64,000 nucleotides of DNA. Origin: Dermacentor variabilis. Taxonomy: Eukaryota > Arthropoda > Arachnida > Ixodida > Ixodidae. Below the pieces are notes generated by a model. That model saw nothing but the letters and a program-made list of their open reading frames with translations, had not been told where the DNA came from and did no database searches. Below, piece after piece: positions 1 through 12,439 of the stretch. A program made the position numbers and the translations under genes. Position 1 is the first letter of the stretch. Each line of letters opens with the position of its first letter. The DNA lies in assembly GCF_050947875.1 (NCBI RefSeq), contig NC_134569.1, positions 34,346,777-34,410,776 of the forward strand. The letters are read 5' to 3'.

Positions 1-2998
1 CTTGCGGAAAACATGGATGTGACTTGCTGTATCAAGAGGCCACCTTATACAGAGAAATACAGCAACAGTTATTTGTCACATTGCCGTTCGGGCTGTACAT
101 GCGCGACAAGATCCATGATTGCGTCCATGGGGCAACGCCATCTGCGGAACCCCACCCTGTTGTTACGAGCTGTCCAGTACCCAAATACCCAAATTCCCAG
201 AGCCTAGGCTCTAGGAATTTTGTTCTCGCTACTGAAGTGTGGTGTAATATTATTCTATATTGTTTTATACAAAGGCCACTTTTAGGCTGAGTCGATCAAA
301 TGTATCCAAAGACAGATGTGTCTAACCGGGCTTCAAGACTAGAATTACTGTCTCTGTTTTTCAAAGGGTAGTATCGCATACACATGTATGACATACATCT
401 GTCATTTTAGAGCTGGGAAGTAATGAAACATCTGTTTCAGATAGGAAGCGCCATTACGCGATCATTGGCAGTGATTTACAAGTTTAACTTATTCTTTCGA
501 CATCGCTCACCAAGGTAATATAGAACATATTATTTCAAACCTTACCCTGACCTCTTAGACGTTTATGTTTTGAACTTCGAATTTCACGACTAGTCATGTA
601 ATCGAGTAGTCGAGTAGAGTATTTCATTTCCACACTAAAGCACACTAATGCACACATCTGGCAGAGTTGGTGGAAAAAGGTAGCGTAACAGCAGATTCAG
701 TGCCACTGCTTCGCTTTGACACCAGGCAAAATTATGACAACGTAAATACAACAAGAAATGCGCGAATACTCAGCATAATAATAAAGAATTAGAATTCGAC
801 AACACAATAAGTAGGTAAACAAAACTCACAAGAACGTACATCACAGGTAAAGCATATGTTTTATTGCATGCACAGTGAAGAATGCACCGCTGTGTTTACT
901 GGACTTTTCCGGTAGCATCGCCTGTCAACTATTTCCCGTAAAATATACAGGCGTCCATAATTTTCTTCCATGGCACTGCTATACCGCGCCGTCATATATT
1001 TGCAGTAATTTCCCGCAAACAACACTGCCGTTTTTAATTTTATTCTACGGTGCAGAAGTAACACGCCGTCATATACACAGCAATTGAATATGAAAAATGC
1101 TGCTTTCTGTAGTTTCATTACAAGGCCCCACAGTGACATTCCGTCGTATTTGCAAGAATTTGAGCAGTCCTTGTGGAAGTTCTTGAACTATGCTTTCCTC
1201 ATAAAAATGAACATTCTACATTTATTATACGTCATCAGTAGACTATCTGGTTCACTGGAAAAGTGTCCTTTATTACCCTTGTTGCAGATTCATCCTGCTT
1301 TACCAGGCAAAAGTTACATTATAGTTCACCAGTTATACGTTGCATCTGAAGCAGGACAAATAAAAAGCACCCTCTGACAGAGGTAGCTGGCATTAAAGCC
1401 AAAGAAAGAGCTGATACTAACAAGAAAATATGTAAGCCCTTATTTGAAGCGTACTGCATGTTTCGGTACTTCAAGAAAAAAAATGGGAAGCAGTCTACGC
1501 AAATAAAAAGTCAAATCAGTCGAAAAAAGAGTGCAATAGTGCAATTGTCTCGTGTTAGGCTACAATGCGCCACTAAATACTAATACCTCTGATTGGCAGA
1601 CTATGTCCGAGTAGGCATTTAGAACGCTGTGTAATGTATCTACCAATAAATTAGACCCATGTGGGATCAAAGTATCTTAGTTATTGCTCTTTCTTGGCAG
1701 CTACATTACATTTCTGGCATCCTACAATGTAAACACGAGGCATAGTGGAGAGGAAGCTTTTTGTATGTAAGTTCTACGTACTAACTGCAATGAAAGCAGG
1801 AATAGGCACCTTAGTCTAGAATACTGATAAGTGACGTTTGCATCAGCAGAAATGCTGCTGGTATAAAGTTCTAGCTAAATAAGTAAGGTCGAAAGTAATT
1901 CGTTTATTGCACAAAAAAATTTTGTTGCAGTGTCTATAAGAAAGGCATTTGAGGACACAATTTCAACATTACTGAAATACACACTGGAGGATGGCAGGAT
2001 GCCTGATCTGTATGGCAGAAAATGAACACCGAGTATAAGTTCTGGGGCAAGGAAGTGTTTGCGCAGTGCGCTCTCACTACGCCAAAATTCACATTAATTT
2101 TGACAGTTGGAGAAAGATGCTTGAGGTAGACCGAAAATTCGGGGGGCCGCCACATTCATATGGGGACGGATTGCCATGCGAAACTGTTTAGGCTGCATAC
2201 ATGGGCTGCACACATTATGAAATCATACATTTTTTCATGAGGCACCACACTACGCCGACACAAGCGCCGCCGCGGTCCCCGCAGGTAGAGTTTTTTCATA
2301 CGCACCACACCAGTGTTGCGGAATGGGCACCCCATTCCATCCCAATTCCATTCCAGGCGATTAGAACTTGCCGCAATTCCATTCCTTTGAATTGATCAGA
2401 ATGAAAAAAAACTTAGCATATTCTCACTCTGGGAATGGCCGCACAGTTCAATTTCATTCCTGTAATTTCTCAACGTGGGAAACGCACCTTGGTAGTTTTA
2501 TCGAATTACCGATGAACGCACCATAAAGCTTATGTCATCAGGCACCTTAAAAACTGCAGAAATACGCAAGGCACGTTACCAAGGTCAAAGTATAGTAGCT
2601 TGGTGACATATCTCGAGCAGTACAACCACCCTAGTAATTCCCATAAAAGCAGTTATCTCTCTACCTATAGTATTTGCATGGTCAGCATGTTTTAACGGCT
2701 TGTGATGTTTTAATATTGTTTAAGCTGATATGTGTTAATGCTAAAAATGACGACATAGCGTATTTCCTTCTTAGTTGTGCTCGTGATTTTTAAATGCTGC
2801 AGTAAAGGTCGCAAGCAATGCAAGGTGCAAAAAGAAGGTTTATCTTGGTTTTATTCATCGAAATGTTGCAACAAAATGTAATGAGCTAAATGGGTGCTTC
2901 GCCGTTTAGTTTTGGAAATCCAAAGTGTAAATTACGGTTGCTTCAATAGTTAGTTCTAAAAACAAGAAAGTGAGATAAAAGAATTGCCTTTTAGGCAA
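1..2998. other. Intergenic stretch without a supported gene
   Basis: Only short ORFs with no recognisable domains are seen on either strand. At about 870-1140 both strands are open for 70-97 codons, but the sequence carries short repeated words such as CGCCGTCATATA (near 989 and 1066) and looks like a decayed repeat rather than a gene. At 2316-2480 there is a patch rich in ATTCC words and their complement, including a small palindrome around 2321-2340. No RNA gene or transposase motif was found. Confidence 0.5.
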
Positions 2999-4320
2999 CT
3001 ATGTGTTGCTCTTCACAAACGTGAGCTGCTTGAAAGAGGTGTTTGACAGCGGATTTCGCTTCATTATCATCATTATGGATGCCGTAGAAAACACGCATTC
3101 CAGGTCACCTGACGTCGCATTCACAGTGAGAACGGCCCTTACGAGGCGGGAAAGCAAGGGAAAGCGTCTACATTTCACTTTGCAATAGGTCAGAGGCTTA
3201 ACCGTGTCTGCGCAAGTTCCCTCTGTAAGGTAGAGAAATTTCCCCTGCAATAGATCCAGGCATATTGTCTTGATGAGCATTTTAATTATGACTGATGTTT
3301 TTAAACATCAATGTGATTGGCCCTGCTTCAGAGTCTGCATTCGCGACGGTGCGCTGCCCTGCACTAGCACAAGAGGCCCTCTCCCCTGCACAGCAGAACG
3401 CATCTGCTCGGCTGTTGCAGCTGAACACCAAGAAGACCTACACCGTGAGTCTAGGAGGGCACACATCAAAGAAATAGAGTCAGTCCACGTGCTTGCGAAC
3501 CACTTCTCCAGGCAGCTGCAGGTCCTTAGCCCCCTCTTTGCAAGGAAGTGTGCCTTTGCTTAAAATTTCCGCAAGAGAAACTTCGATATATCGCAGTGCG
3601 GCAAGCAAACGCCTGGCTGTCTTGTGCCTTTTTTGCAGCAAACCCGTGGCTTCCGCTACAGGGGAAAGAAGCTCACTGAAGTCTGTCGCCAGCCTCAGTT
3701 GGAAGAGAGTTTCGATCTCCCCTCTGGTTAACCTCCTTGCCTTTCCCCTTTCCTCTGTCTCTCTCTCTCTCTCTCTTGTCATGCTTGGATGACTCGAAAA
3801 AGTGGTAACGAGCTTTCTCATCATTCGCAGCTGCGAGTCCACCTCGTCGCGTTGTGAGATTCCAAATGCAGACTGGCCACATTCAACACTTCTTCCGTGT
3901 CGGTAGTGCTCTTGCGTATAGATGCAACGGTGGCGCCACCTTTTTGTACGATTTCCTCGGAATTTGGGTCCTAAAGTAAAGTGACGACGACAATTAGTGC
4001 ATATTGCCACTGCAGGTACAGGTAGCGCAAACGGCAAATGCAGTCAAGAGCAGCTTTTCGATGAACAGGCACAGAGCTGCACCCAGCGGTCAACGCCGAT
4101 GTTATCTCAGGCTGGCTTGCCAGTCCTTTCTCTTGTGGCGTGTGCTCACGTTCGTGGCTTCTTTTTAGGCGCCGAATAAAATTAGCTGAAACTCCGACTA
4201 CAGCATGTATTGTTTCGGAACAAAGCTTGCAGCGTGCAGCTTGTTTGTTTTCTTCGCGAGTAATTTCAAAATAATTGTTTCCAATGTGCCATGTTGGCAG
4301 ACTTACTGCGTGCGTGAGCC
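2999..4320 (-). pseudogene. hAT-family transposase fossil (BED finger to C-terminal dimerisation segment)
   Basis: Read on the minus strand, three blocks of a hAT DNA-transposon transposase appear in the right order. Around 4145-4310 is a BED-type zinc finger: CKLC, then a loop, then two histidines in RSHEREH. Around 3490-3760 is a helical segment with the pattern LLSPVAEATGLLQ, typical of the middle of hAT transposases. At 2999-3190 is the C-terminal hAT dimerisation segment (FPLLSRLVRAVL, then CVFSTAS and KRNPLS). The first and last blocks share one frame and the middle block is in another, so at least two indels have occurred. The span is about 1.3 kb, whereas an intact hAT transposase gene usually needs 1.8-2 kb, so internal sequence is lost. 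It is a dead element; BED-finger host genes also derive from hAT, but the frameshifts argue against a working host gene. Clear terminal repeats were not found. Confidence 0.7.
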
Positions 4321-5100
4321 GCTGGGCGCATGAGCCACTGTGGCAGTGGGTTATGGAAGTGCTTTTTATTTGCAATAGAAGGCTGGAAAGAAGGCTGGGG
4401 GTGGTAGCACAAAAAGCCGAGGGGGATGCTTCGAAGCATTGTCTAGCATTCACAGTATGAGCAAACTACTAAATGAACCGTTGGGCTTTCTTTGATACAG
4501 ATGTTAAATGAAAGGAAGGGTTCGCATGTTGAGAAGGTGACATTTATTGATTGCCACGGTGCAAGTACAAAGGAAACGCACGTGAACCAATGAGAAACAC
4601 ATTTAAGACCTCTAATACTGATGTAACACAAACAAGTAAAAGGAAGGTGCAGTAGTGAGTACAAGAGCACGCACAAACATGCGCAAGTCTGAAGGTAATG
4701 AAGCATAACTTACATTTGTAGGGCTGGTATATGCATATGTACAGCTAAAAGGCCTAATCAAATCAAAGGTTCTACCACTCACCTCGCCCTGTCACGCGAA
4801 TATAGTGAACTCTGTTTCGCCCGTTCATGGCTGCTCAAGGGAGTTGGTCTCAGTCTGCCGCTAAAGTTATCCGAACTTCTTTTTGCAATGTAATATATCT
4901 ACAAGGACACTATTTACAGTAAATTCATATTTAAAACAGATTGCAGTCACTAAAGCTCGGTCTGACTATAGACAGGAGGCGTTTTCCGCGTCGCCACGGT
5001 GGCACGCTCCCACTTCGGTCTATCTGCCTGTCCACCTGCACGACAAACAGGTTAGGGAGCAACCCCAATGGGTCAATAAACATAACAATACTATCTATAA
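4321..5100. other. Intergenic, no supported gene
   Basis: Short ORFs only, without motifs. This stretch separates the hAT fossil from the split interspersed repeat that begins near 5101. Nothing else could be supported. Confidence 0.4.
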
Positions 5101-6891
5101 AGTATAAAGCCCATGCAAGCGATCTTGCGCCCGACGACGTCGAGCGGCGCGATTCAGACTGCTCTCGCATTCGCTCGTCACCTACAAGTATAGTACACGC
5201 GACGCGAGTGACAACATTGAGTGACGTCATTCCGGTGTTGCCGATTTGAAGGCAGCAAATACGCGCCGAAACAGGCTTTACGCGTGCTTTATTATTAAAT
5301 TTGATGTGTTTTACTGTAAAGAGCAGCATAAACTATTCTGAAGGTTTTGCAGTAGGTTCTTATCTTTGCGCGCGTCAAATTTAGTCATTTGCTCGTTTCG
5401 CGCGAGAATCGGTAGAACTTGACTGATGTATATCGGGTTCCGGCTTCGCGCTATTGGCTAGTCGCTCATGGAACTTCCGCGCGTCGAGCGACAAATTATA
5501 GATTTTGCTAACCACGACCTACTGGAACTTCAGACCTGCACAGATCTCCCTGCTCCAGCACGCCTGGTCTAGTTCGCCCCTTTTACTGCTAGGGACAGCG
5601 CGTATGAGCAGAGTGGCGCTAGTTATAAGCTGTTCGCTGTCGTCTGCTTTTGCAATCTGTTCAGCTCTCGTGCTGCCATTTCGGCCGGCACAAAGCGTTT
5701 GTATTTGTAGTAAATGAATAAATTCACAAATATAGAAAGAAAACAAAAATTTGCAAATTCTTTGCGCTTGAATAGTGAAATTAGAGGAGGAGGAGCGGTG
5801 CAAGAAAGGTAAACAACAATCATAGGTGGCAGCTGCAATGCTGACTGCATAAATTTTGCTTTCCTAGCCTCCGTAAGAGACTGGAGAAATTGTTTTGAAA
5901 AACTCATAGGATAATATAGTTTTTTTTAGTTGATTCCAGATAGCCTAATGTCGTCGTAGATGACATTAGGATTTACTGGTGTGTGCCGTAGTTTTCGAAA
6001 GGCCGATCATGTGGTAGAAGCATTCACAAGCAAGTCCTGCGCCCGATATGCGAAATAGGTTGATCGAGTCTGTTACAAGGAAAGGTGAGGATAGTTCGCT
6101 TGTAATGTTGTTGGATGTCTAGCTCAGTAAAAAGCTTGGAAAAGCGATCCCAGTGCTTTAAAACATGCTGCACTGCACACATTAATTGTGTCTGGGAACT
6201 CTTTTCAAACTGCAGAGCTAGCTTTTCTACGTGGTACGGCAGCAGAATAATGGTGGTGTGAAAGATACGTACGCAGTGAAGCTATATGCGTAATTCTCTT
6301 TTTGAACTCACGACACATTCACGGACAACTTTTAAGAGGTAAAATGAGTGGTAATCGTTCCGTCGTCGAACGTTACGGCAGCTTTCAGTTATTAAAGAGC
6401 ACAGAGGCGAATTTTACAACGTATAGAATGAAACTGTAGTGTACTTTACGAACTCTATAAACAATGTGCAAGATTAGAGAGCAGCGTACTACATGTACCG
6501 ACATTCTTAAGGTTCGGGCAGTAAGCTTTTGAAGCCAAGTGCCGATCAAAGCCTTGTGACAACACTATCACTGTGCTCACAAAAATCAACCATAGGCAAG
6601 CAGTGCGTCACAGCACAACAGCCGCCGTACTAATTACAATGCCGCACCAGTCAACCGTAGAGTAGCGGACGAACAGGCTATTAAAGCGACACCAACGGAC
6701 AGCGGTTGAACGAGAGTGGGCGCAAGTGGCTTCCATAGAATCCGGATATCTGTGCAGGTCTGGAGTTACAGTAGGTCGTGTTCCGAACTAAGCCATCGAG
6801 CGTCAAGAACGAGCGATCGCGCGACGGCTCGTTTCGTCGCTGAAAGCCATCACTTGGCGCCGTCGCCGACAAAGTCGCTCTCATCGGGTTT
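5101..6891 (+). repeat. Interspersed TIR-like repeat family R1, copy A (split by an insertion)
   Basis: The left part (5101-5512) and right part (6781-6891) together match the unbroken repeat at 57941-58428 in the same orientation. Shared landmarks in order: AAGCGATCTTGCGC near the left end, GGTGTTGCCG, GCGTGCTTTA, the long match around TTCCGGCTTCGCGCTA, and at the right end GTCGCTC words followed by CGCTCTCA. The outer ends of each copy are weakly inverted relative to one another (about 20 of 30 positions in this copy). This suggests an old non-autonomous DNA element of about 0.5 kb. No coding capacity is seen. The copy is interrupted by a separate 1,268-bp element at 5513-6780. Confidence 0.75.
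5513..6780. mobile_element. Non-autonomous TIR element nested in repeat R1
   Basis: The segment begins with CACGACCTACTG and ends with its complement CAGTAGGTCGTG. The inverted repeats are 33 bp each (5513-5545 and 6748-6780) with 31 of 33 positions matching. Removing it restores the continuity of the surrounding R1 repeat relative to its copy at 58 kb, which is direct evidence for insertion. The flanking octamers TTGCTAAC (5505-5512) and TTCCGAAC (6781-6788) agree at 6 of 8 positions and may be an eroded 8-bp target-site duplication, as made by hAT-like elements. Only ORFs up to 184 codons without motifs occur inside, so transposase would have to come from elsewhere. The superfamily is uncertain because the termini do not match a consensus I know. 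Confidence 0.7.
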
Positions 6892-7252
6892 GGGCGTAAA
6901 ACAAATTCGAGGCATAGGTGGCGAAGGATTGAGCGCTTTGTACCCGCTACGGTCGGCCGTATACAGGGCAACACGTGTGACAGGCAGAGTTGGGCTAGCT
7001 GTAAATTAGGCAAAGACAGTGTCCAACACATAAGAAAGAAAAGAAAGAGGGGCAGAGACAAAATGAAGACAGAGAAGGTACAGTGCTGGACAGCTCTTTG
7101 GAGCGCATTCCCAATGTGGGTGACGAGAACATTTCTTCTCCCTCTGCTGTTAAGTTGGGCCAGGGCTGAGCAAGTACGCACCGGTCTTACAGTAGTACAC
7201 TCTAAAGATTGGAAGCAACATTTTTTTACCATCATCTGCGGAAGTCTGTATT

Positions 7253-7340
7253 AGAGCACTGCAAGGGCCCGGGCTGGGACCGAAAGTCCGGGCCCGGCCC
7301 TGCCCGTCGACCCGGCCGAATTGGGTAAAGCAATTTTTGG
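7253..7340. repeat. GGCCCGGG-rich patch, possible element end
   Basis: A very GC-rich stretch with GGGCCCGGGC-like words and imperfect self-complementarity sits in AT-rich surroundings. A comparable patch lies at 9360-9507. The outer borders (AGAGCACTGCAAGGGCCC here, and AGGGCCTGTGTAGTGCTGT there) are weakly inverted to each other. They could be the ends of an old 2.25-kb element containing the 7578-8127 unit, but the match is poor. Confidence 0.3.
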
Positions 7341-7577
7341 TGCGCGTGGGCCAGGCGGAGGCCTGATGCCTTCTGGCTTGGGCTCATTCATTGATGAGCC
7401 AATGTCGGACCTACGATAATGCAGGCGCTCTGCATAGATCCGAGACACTCTGTCAAAAGCCCTCGTGACTAGTTGGAAAAAACTGGTTGCTAATTACGTT
7501 AGGAAACAAAATAAATATGAGTTCTAACTCTTCTTCGGTTTGATTTCTTTGCGTGACAAGCTTTAAGATTATTTTAT

Positions 7578-8127
7578 TAGAGAGTTTTAGCCCAGCGGGT
7601 TTACGGCCAGCGGAGCGGAGCGGGCGAGCGGAGACACGACTGCGCATGCGCACAACGCTGAGGCGGCCAGCGGTTTTACGGAGCAGCGTTTACGCCTGCT
7701 GGAAAGCACTCCCCAGCGGAGGGTATACGCAGCGCGCGAGCGTGCGTAAGCGCGCGCGGGCGTGTATGGGAAATGCAAGATGGCAGCCGCGAACATGAAC
7801 GCCGGCAGTTCTGCATCGACGACGGCGACTGCGGCGCTGACCCGTACATTAGTACTCATTATATTATTAACAAATAATGTACTGAGAACATGTAATATAC
7901 CTTTATTCAACATTTCTTGCATTATAAAAGCAAGCGTAATTGAAATTCATTTCTCAATAACTCCTATTCGGACCACTAGGTGGGGAAGCAGAGCGCCCCG
8001 CTCTCTCCGCTCGAGCGGGTGAGTGATCCGCCGGGCTAAAATTCTTTTTTCGCGAGCCGCTCCGCTGGCGCAACGGTGGAGACCGCGAGCGGAGCGAAAC
8101 GTAAACCCGCTGAGCTAAAGCTCTCTA
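7578..8127. mobile_element. 550-bp TIR element (MITE-like)
   Basis: The left end reads TAGAGAGTTTTAGCCCAGCG and the right end, read on the opposite strand, TAGAGAGCTTTAGCTCAGCG. The inverted repeat is about 28 bp (7578-7605 and 8100-8127) with two mismatches. Inside each end is a second inverted zone rich in GCGGAGCG words. The TA at each outer edge would fit insertion at TA, as in Tc1/mariner-type elements, but could equally be part of the repeat. The centre has no transposase motif; several overlapping ORFs are side effects of the GC-rich termini. Confidence 0.75.
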
Positions 8128-10795
8128 TTGTAGTGCGTCAATTTTAGCGCTTCATTATTTATTGCACGATATTGACGGTTGATTTAGGGCCAATTCAAGG
8201 CACATAAGTAGCTTCTTGCTTAACAGTATTCGCGCTCTTTTTCATAAGCCTTAAATTTATTCATGAGAATTGTTTCGTTTTGGGCTCTGATGGGGATTGG
8301 TGAGGCAGTAGATTTCTCACCTTAATTTTTTCGTGCCTAAGTTAGAATATACGCGTCTGAACTTTCAGATGCTCTTAAGCAAAATAAATTTTAAGCTTTT
8401 TCTTGATTTTATAACTATTTACGAGAGTTAGTCACAACAATTAGTACACCAACGGGAGGCTCGTGCTGCCACCACCGTACTGCCATGGTATCGGAGCCCA
8501 TGCATAGCGCACGCATGGAGGGTTGCCTTTATCTGCAAAAACGTCGAAGCCTAGTAACCCTCAAGCAGGGTATGAGGCCGGGTTAGTTTGCGTTACATCT
8601 TGTTCCACGCTGTCTAACAAAATGGAGCACCACCGTGATCCACTTAATCGGCTCTGCCGTAGCCAGGGCAGCGTTCTGGCTTCTACGGCTGCCATGATAG
8701 CCATGCGCTCACACATTAGCGTTCCTCCTGAGAGGTTGCATGCTCACCACACTGTGGTGTAAGCACTGGTCTGTGCGGAAAGAGAAATAAACGTCAAGCT
8801 CAATCTAGCGCTGCCCAACGCCAAACGTCTTCCCCGTTTTCCACCTGGCTCATCTCGTGTACTATTGAGATGCGACGCCGGTAACGCCGTTGCCAACATT
8901 CCTCATGCTACGGCGTGGCTACATGGCAGGTGTAAGTCAGGCACCTGTCATGTTCCTGCTATGCAGCAGAAGCAGTAATGTCGCGTGCTGCGTAACGCCG
9001 TGTCTCCTCATCGTATTGTTAGAACACCGGGCGAGTAGCTAGAGCTCCACGCTAAACTTCTTTGTCATTGTCAATGGTTAGCTTTCTGACGTAACTGTCA
9101 CATAATTTCTTGGGGTTTACAGCATAAAGTGTTTACAAGAGTTCTGTACATTTGTGTGCAGTAAATTGCATTACCAGAAATTTTGACCTAGGCTTTCCTT
9201 CTGTCGGCCTTTTCATGTTAGAGTTTACGCGTGCTTTGCACGAAACGTTCTTCCCAATCTTTTATAGTAACTGCATGTAATTTTAGTGTAATGTCTTAGA
9301 ATACACTGCCTAGGCAATTGTAGTTTTAAGGCATGCATCTACTAAGTTCCGCTGCTAGGCTCGGGCCAGATCCGTTTATGTAGTCATGGACCCAGACCGG
9401 GCCTGGCTAGGGCTTGGAGCCAGGGCGCCAGGTCGAGCCATGGCTTCATACGACGGGTCCAGGCCGGGACCGGGTCAAGAAATAGGGCCTGTGTAGTGCT
9501 GTAGTCTTTATGCGTCCAGGCGCATGTCAGAATCCTCCACTTATCCTGTCCTGTGTCAGCCGACTCTATTCTTTGCAACATTTTGCTTGGTGCCTCTGAA
9601 CCTGTGCTTTATGCTGTCATACGGCTTTCCGACAAATTAAGCAAAGACGTAGATATGCTTGCTAAGGCTGAGTCTTTGTGGATTTCACATGTGCCTGAGC
9701 TTAGAGACGCAGATGAACGGGCGGAATGAACGAAGGTTACAGAACTGGTGATCCATCATTATTGGCGTCTACAAGGATTAATGCTTTTTAGACGCGCAGC
9801 TACCACGTTCGGCACAATGTTTGCGCGTAGCGTGTGCGCCTGCCTGCCCACCGGCCCGTGTTTGTTGGTGCTCTTTCGACGTGGCTGGGATGGTCATTAG
9901 GACGCCCAGCTAAGCTGCAGCAAACGTTTTTTTGAAGAGGCAGAAAAAGAGCCCAAACTACAGGTGCGTCTGCCCATCCTGCCACTGTCAGCGGTTTCGA
10001 AAAACACAGAGCGCGTGAGGCTGCAAGGAAAAGCAATTATTGCTTTCTGCTTGCGTGGGCGCCTCCGGCTTCAACCAAGGTAATCCTGAAACGCTACCTA
10101 TGATACAAAGTGACCGAGGTCAGTGCATCACAAGACTGAGAAGTAGTTCTCGTGCTGTTTCTTTCTTTCTTTTTCTCCGCTTTTCATCTAGCTTAAGCTG
10201 TAGCAATGTTGACTGGACAAAGTACGCCTTGTGTTGTTGTAATACCACTTATATTTATTAGAGGCTTTTCGGATATGTACGCTGTCGCATCAATCTAGGT
10301 TGCGACGGCTTTGAAGCGGTTGTTGGGCAATTTAAAAGTTATGGAAGTTATTGCTATTGCTAGTGCTTCACTTAGAAATTTGCACGTTTCCCGAGGACGC
10401 CTCGCCAAATTTACGCGATAAAGCAAACGACTAAGAACTGGCACTATACCGGTGACAAACGTAATGAGGGTTCCTACAGCTGCTTGGTTTAGGGAGCTGG
10501 TTACCTCACGTTTGTTTAGCATGCGGTAAACTCTCTGTTTTACCTTCGCACTTCACGTGCCTTCTCCATAACTCACTACTAGCAGTAACAAGAAAAAAAA
10601 TGACTCTATTGAATTATTCAACTTCAAATATTGTTTTTGTATAATCTGCAGTCAGCCCAGATATTTGGTTCAAGTGCGAAGAATGCAGCAGGAATAGCCC
10701 ATCAGACTGCAGTCTCCGTAACGTAATTGTCAGTAGGTAACTTGTCACTCATATTATATTAACATAACCTTTTGGATCTGTGGTAGAAATGCTGT
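8128..10795. other. Intergenic, no supported gene
   Basis: No ORF in this stretch has recognisable domains. A GGCC-rich patch at 9360-9507 resembles the one at 7253-7340. A pyrimidine-rich tract occurs near 10160-10190. Nothing else could be supported. Confidence 0.4.
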
Positions 10796-12038
10796 CTCTG
10801 CGCTTCTTTATTCTTCGACGTTAAAGGGGCGTATGACAACGTTACGCATGAAGCCATCCTCTCTGCTCTCGCAGAGGTAGGAGTGGGTGGTCGGATGTTT
10901 CAATGGATACGGAGCTATCTCTCCATGCGATTCTTTTTTCTAAGCACCCAGGAAGGCCATACTTGTGCACATTATAGCTACCGCGGCGTCCCCCATGGTG
11001 GTGTACTTAGCCCTGTGTTATTTAATCTAACGCTAATTGCTCTCCTTGAGCACGTGCCAACCACAGTCAGGTTATAAATGTACGCGGATGACATCTGCAT
11101 ATGGACGTCTGCAGTAACACGCCTACAGTTGCGAGCGAGAATTCAGAGAGCCGCCACACAAACTGCTATCTACCTCCGTAATCGAGGCCTGGAAATTTCC
11201 TCCGAGAAATGCGCCCTAATGCCATTTACGCGCAAACCCATGGCAAACTACAGTGTAATGATCAATGGCCAAATAATACGAAGGGTCCGATTGTACAAGT
11301 TTCTAGGTGTCATAATCGACAGGGACTTGTCATGGAGCCCACACGTATCATACGTGAAGAAACGGTTGACAGGCATCTGCCACCTGTTCAAGATTTTCGC
11401 TGGCAAGACCTGGGGAATTTCGCCAAGTTCCATGTTGCAACTGTACAGGGTGCTTTTTCTAGGATTTCTGCGATACAGCTTGCCAGCAATAAACAACACA
11501 GGTAAAACGAATCTACGCACAATACAAGGTCTTCAGGGTAAAGTGCTCCGGATCTGTCTAGGCCTGCCTCAGAATGGCTACGATAGCAATCGCTAGAGAC
11601 CACCTTGCCAAGACCCCCATTGAAATTGATGTACTCAGGACCCATATAAGGCATCTAGCCAGGACTCCTCGTCACCATTTAGCCTCTCTACCAGCGGACA
11701 GACCAAACACATCTTTCAGCCAAACGATAACCGCATATGATGAATCATTGCCAGCTTGTTTCACTCCGGCTGCGAGACCTTCGATCCCTCCATGGTGCTT
11801 CGCTCAGCCAAAAATCAACCTTGTAATACCTGGTATCTTGAAAAAAGCTGATCTATCATCACCAGCCCTTAGACAGCTCAGGCTACTACATTTGTGCGAG
11901 AACTACCGTGACTCTACGCATATTTACACTGATGGATCTGTCTTTCCAAGCAGCTCCGCGGCGGCAATCATCATACCAGAGAAAGCTACAAATGCCGTAA
12001 ATGTAGGGGCTCCGAATGACAAATTGAATACCCAATAA
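10796..12038 (+). mobile_element. I-group LINE fragment: reverse transcriptase and start of RNase H (broken)
   Basis: This is a 5'-truncated ORF2 remnant of a non-LTR retrotransposon. It opens inside the palm with FFDVKGAYDNV (first catalytic Asp), then GVPHGGVLSPVLFN, then the catalytic YADD box at 11078-11089, followed by YKFLGVIIDRDLSW (the box after the palm) and a thumb region. Near 11916-11946 comes HIYTDGSV, the first acidic motif of an RNase H domain, which is typical of the I/R1-like groups that carry RNase H. Two lesions are visible: a TAA at 11075-11077 immediately before the YADD box, and a frame change near 11575. The match fades at about 12038 before the remaining RNase H motifs. 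It is dead, with no 3' tail. Confidence 0.8.
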
Positions 12039-12439
12039 TTTTTTTTCTACTTCTAGAAATAGTAAACTCCGGAAAATAAATTCCAAAATGAAATTATTTA
12101 TTTCGATCCAAACATTTATGTCCGGTAGTCCGGCAGAATGGGAATTTTCTATATAATTCAAACCTGAGACGTCACTATACATCCCGGTTTGCTACAACAG
12201 GCACACGTGGAGCTATGGAACATAAGTGCATGTTCTTTTCCACAAAAGTTCGAATAATCGCAGCAGCTTAGTAGCTCAACCCTAGTCGAATATTCCAAGA
12301 AATCAGTTATCACACGATCGAATCGAAAAAAATTGACTCGAAAGGAAGGCATTCGATTCGTATCAGAAACTGCGAATATCCGCATGCTTTAATACGAGAA
12401 AATAAGGTGAACGAAGCTGTACAGTTCTGATACCGAAAC
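12039..12439. other. AT-rich stretch, nothing recognised
   Basis: This short AT-rich interval between the LINE fragment and the CpG-rich block has no motifs. Confidence 0.35.

Noticed and set aside
6681..7235. 184-codon minus-strand ORF
   Set aside because: It crosses the border between the nested TIR element and repeat R1, so it cannot be an ancestral gene.
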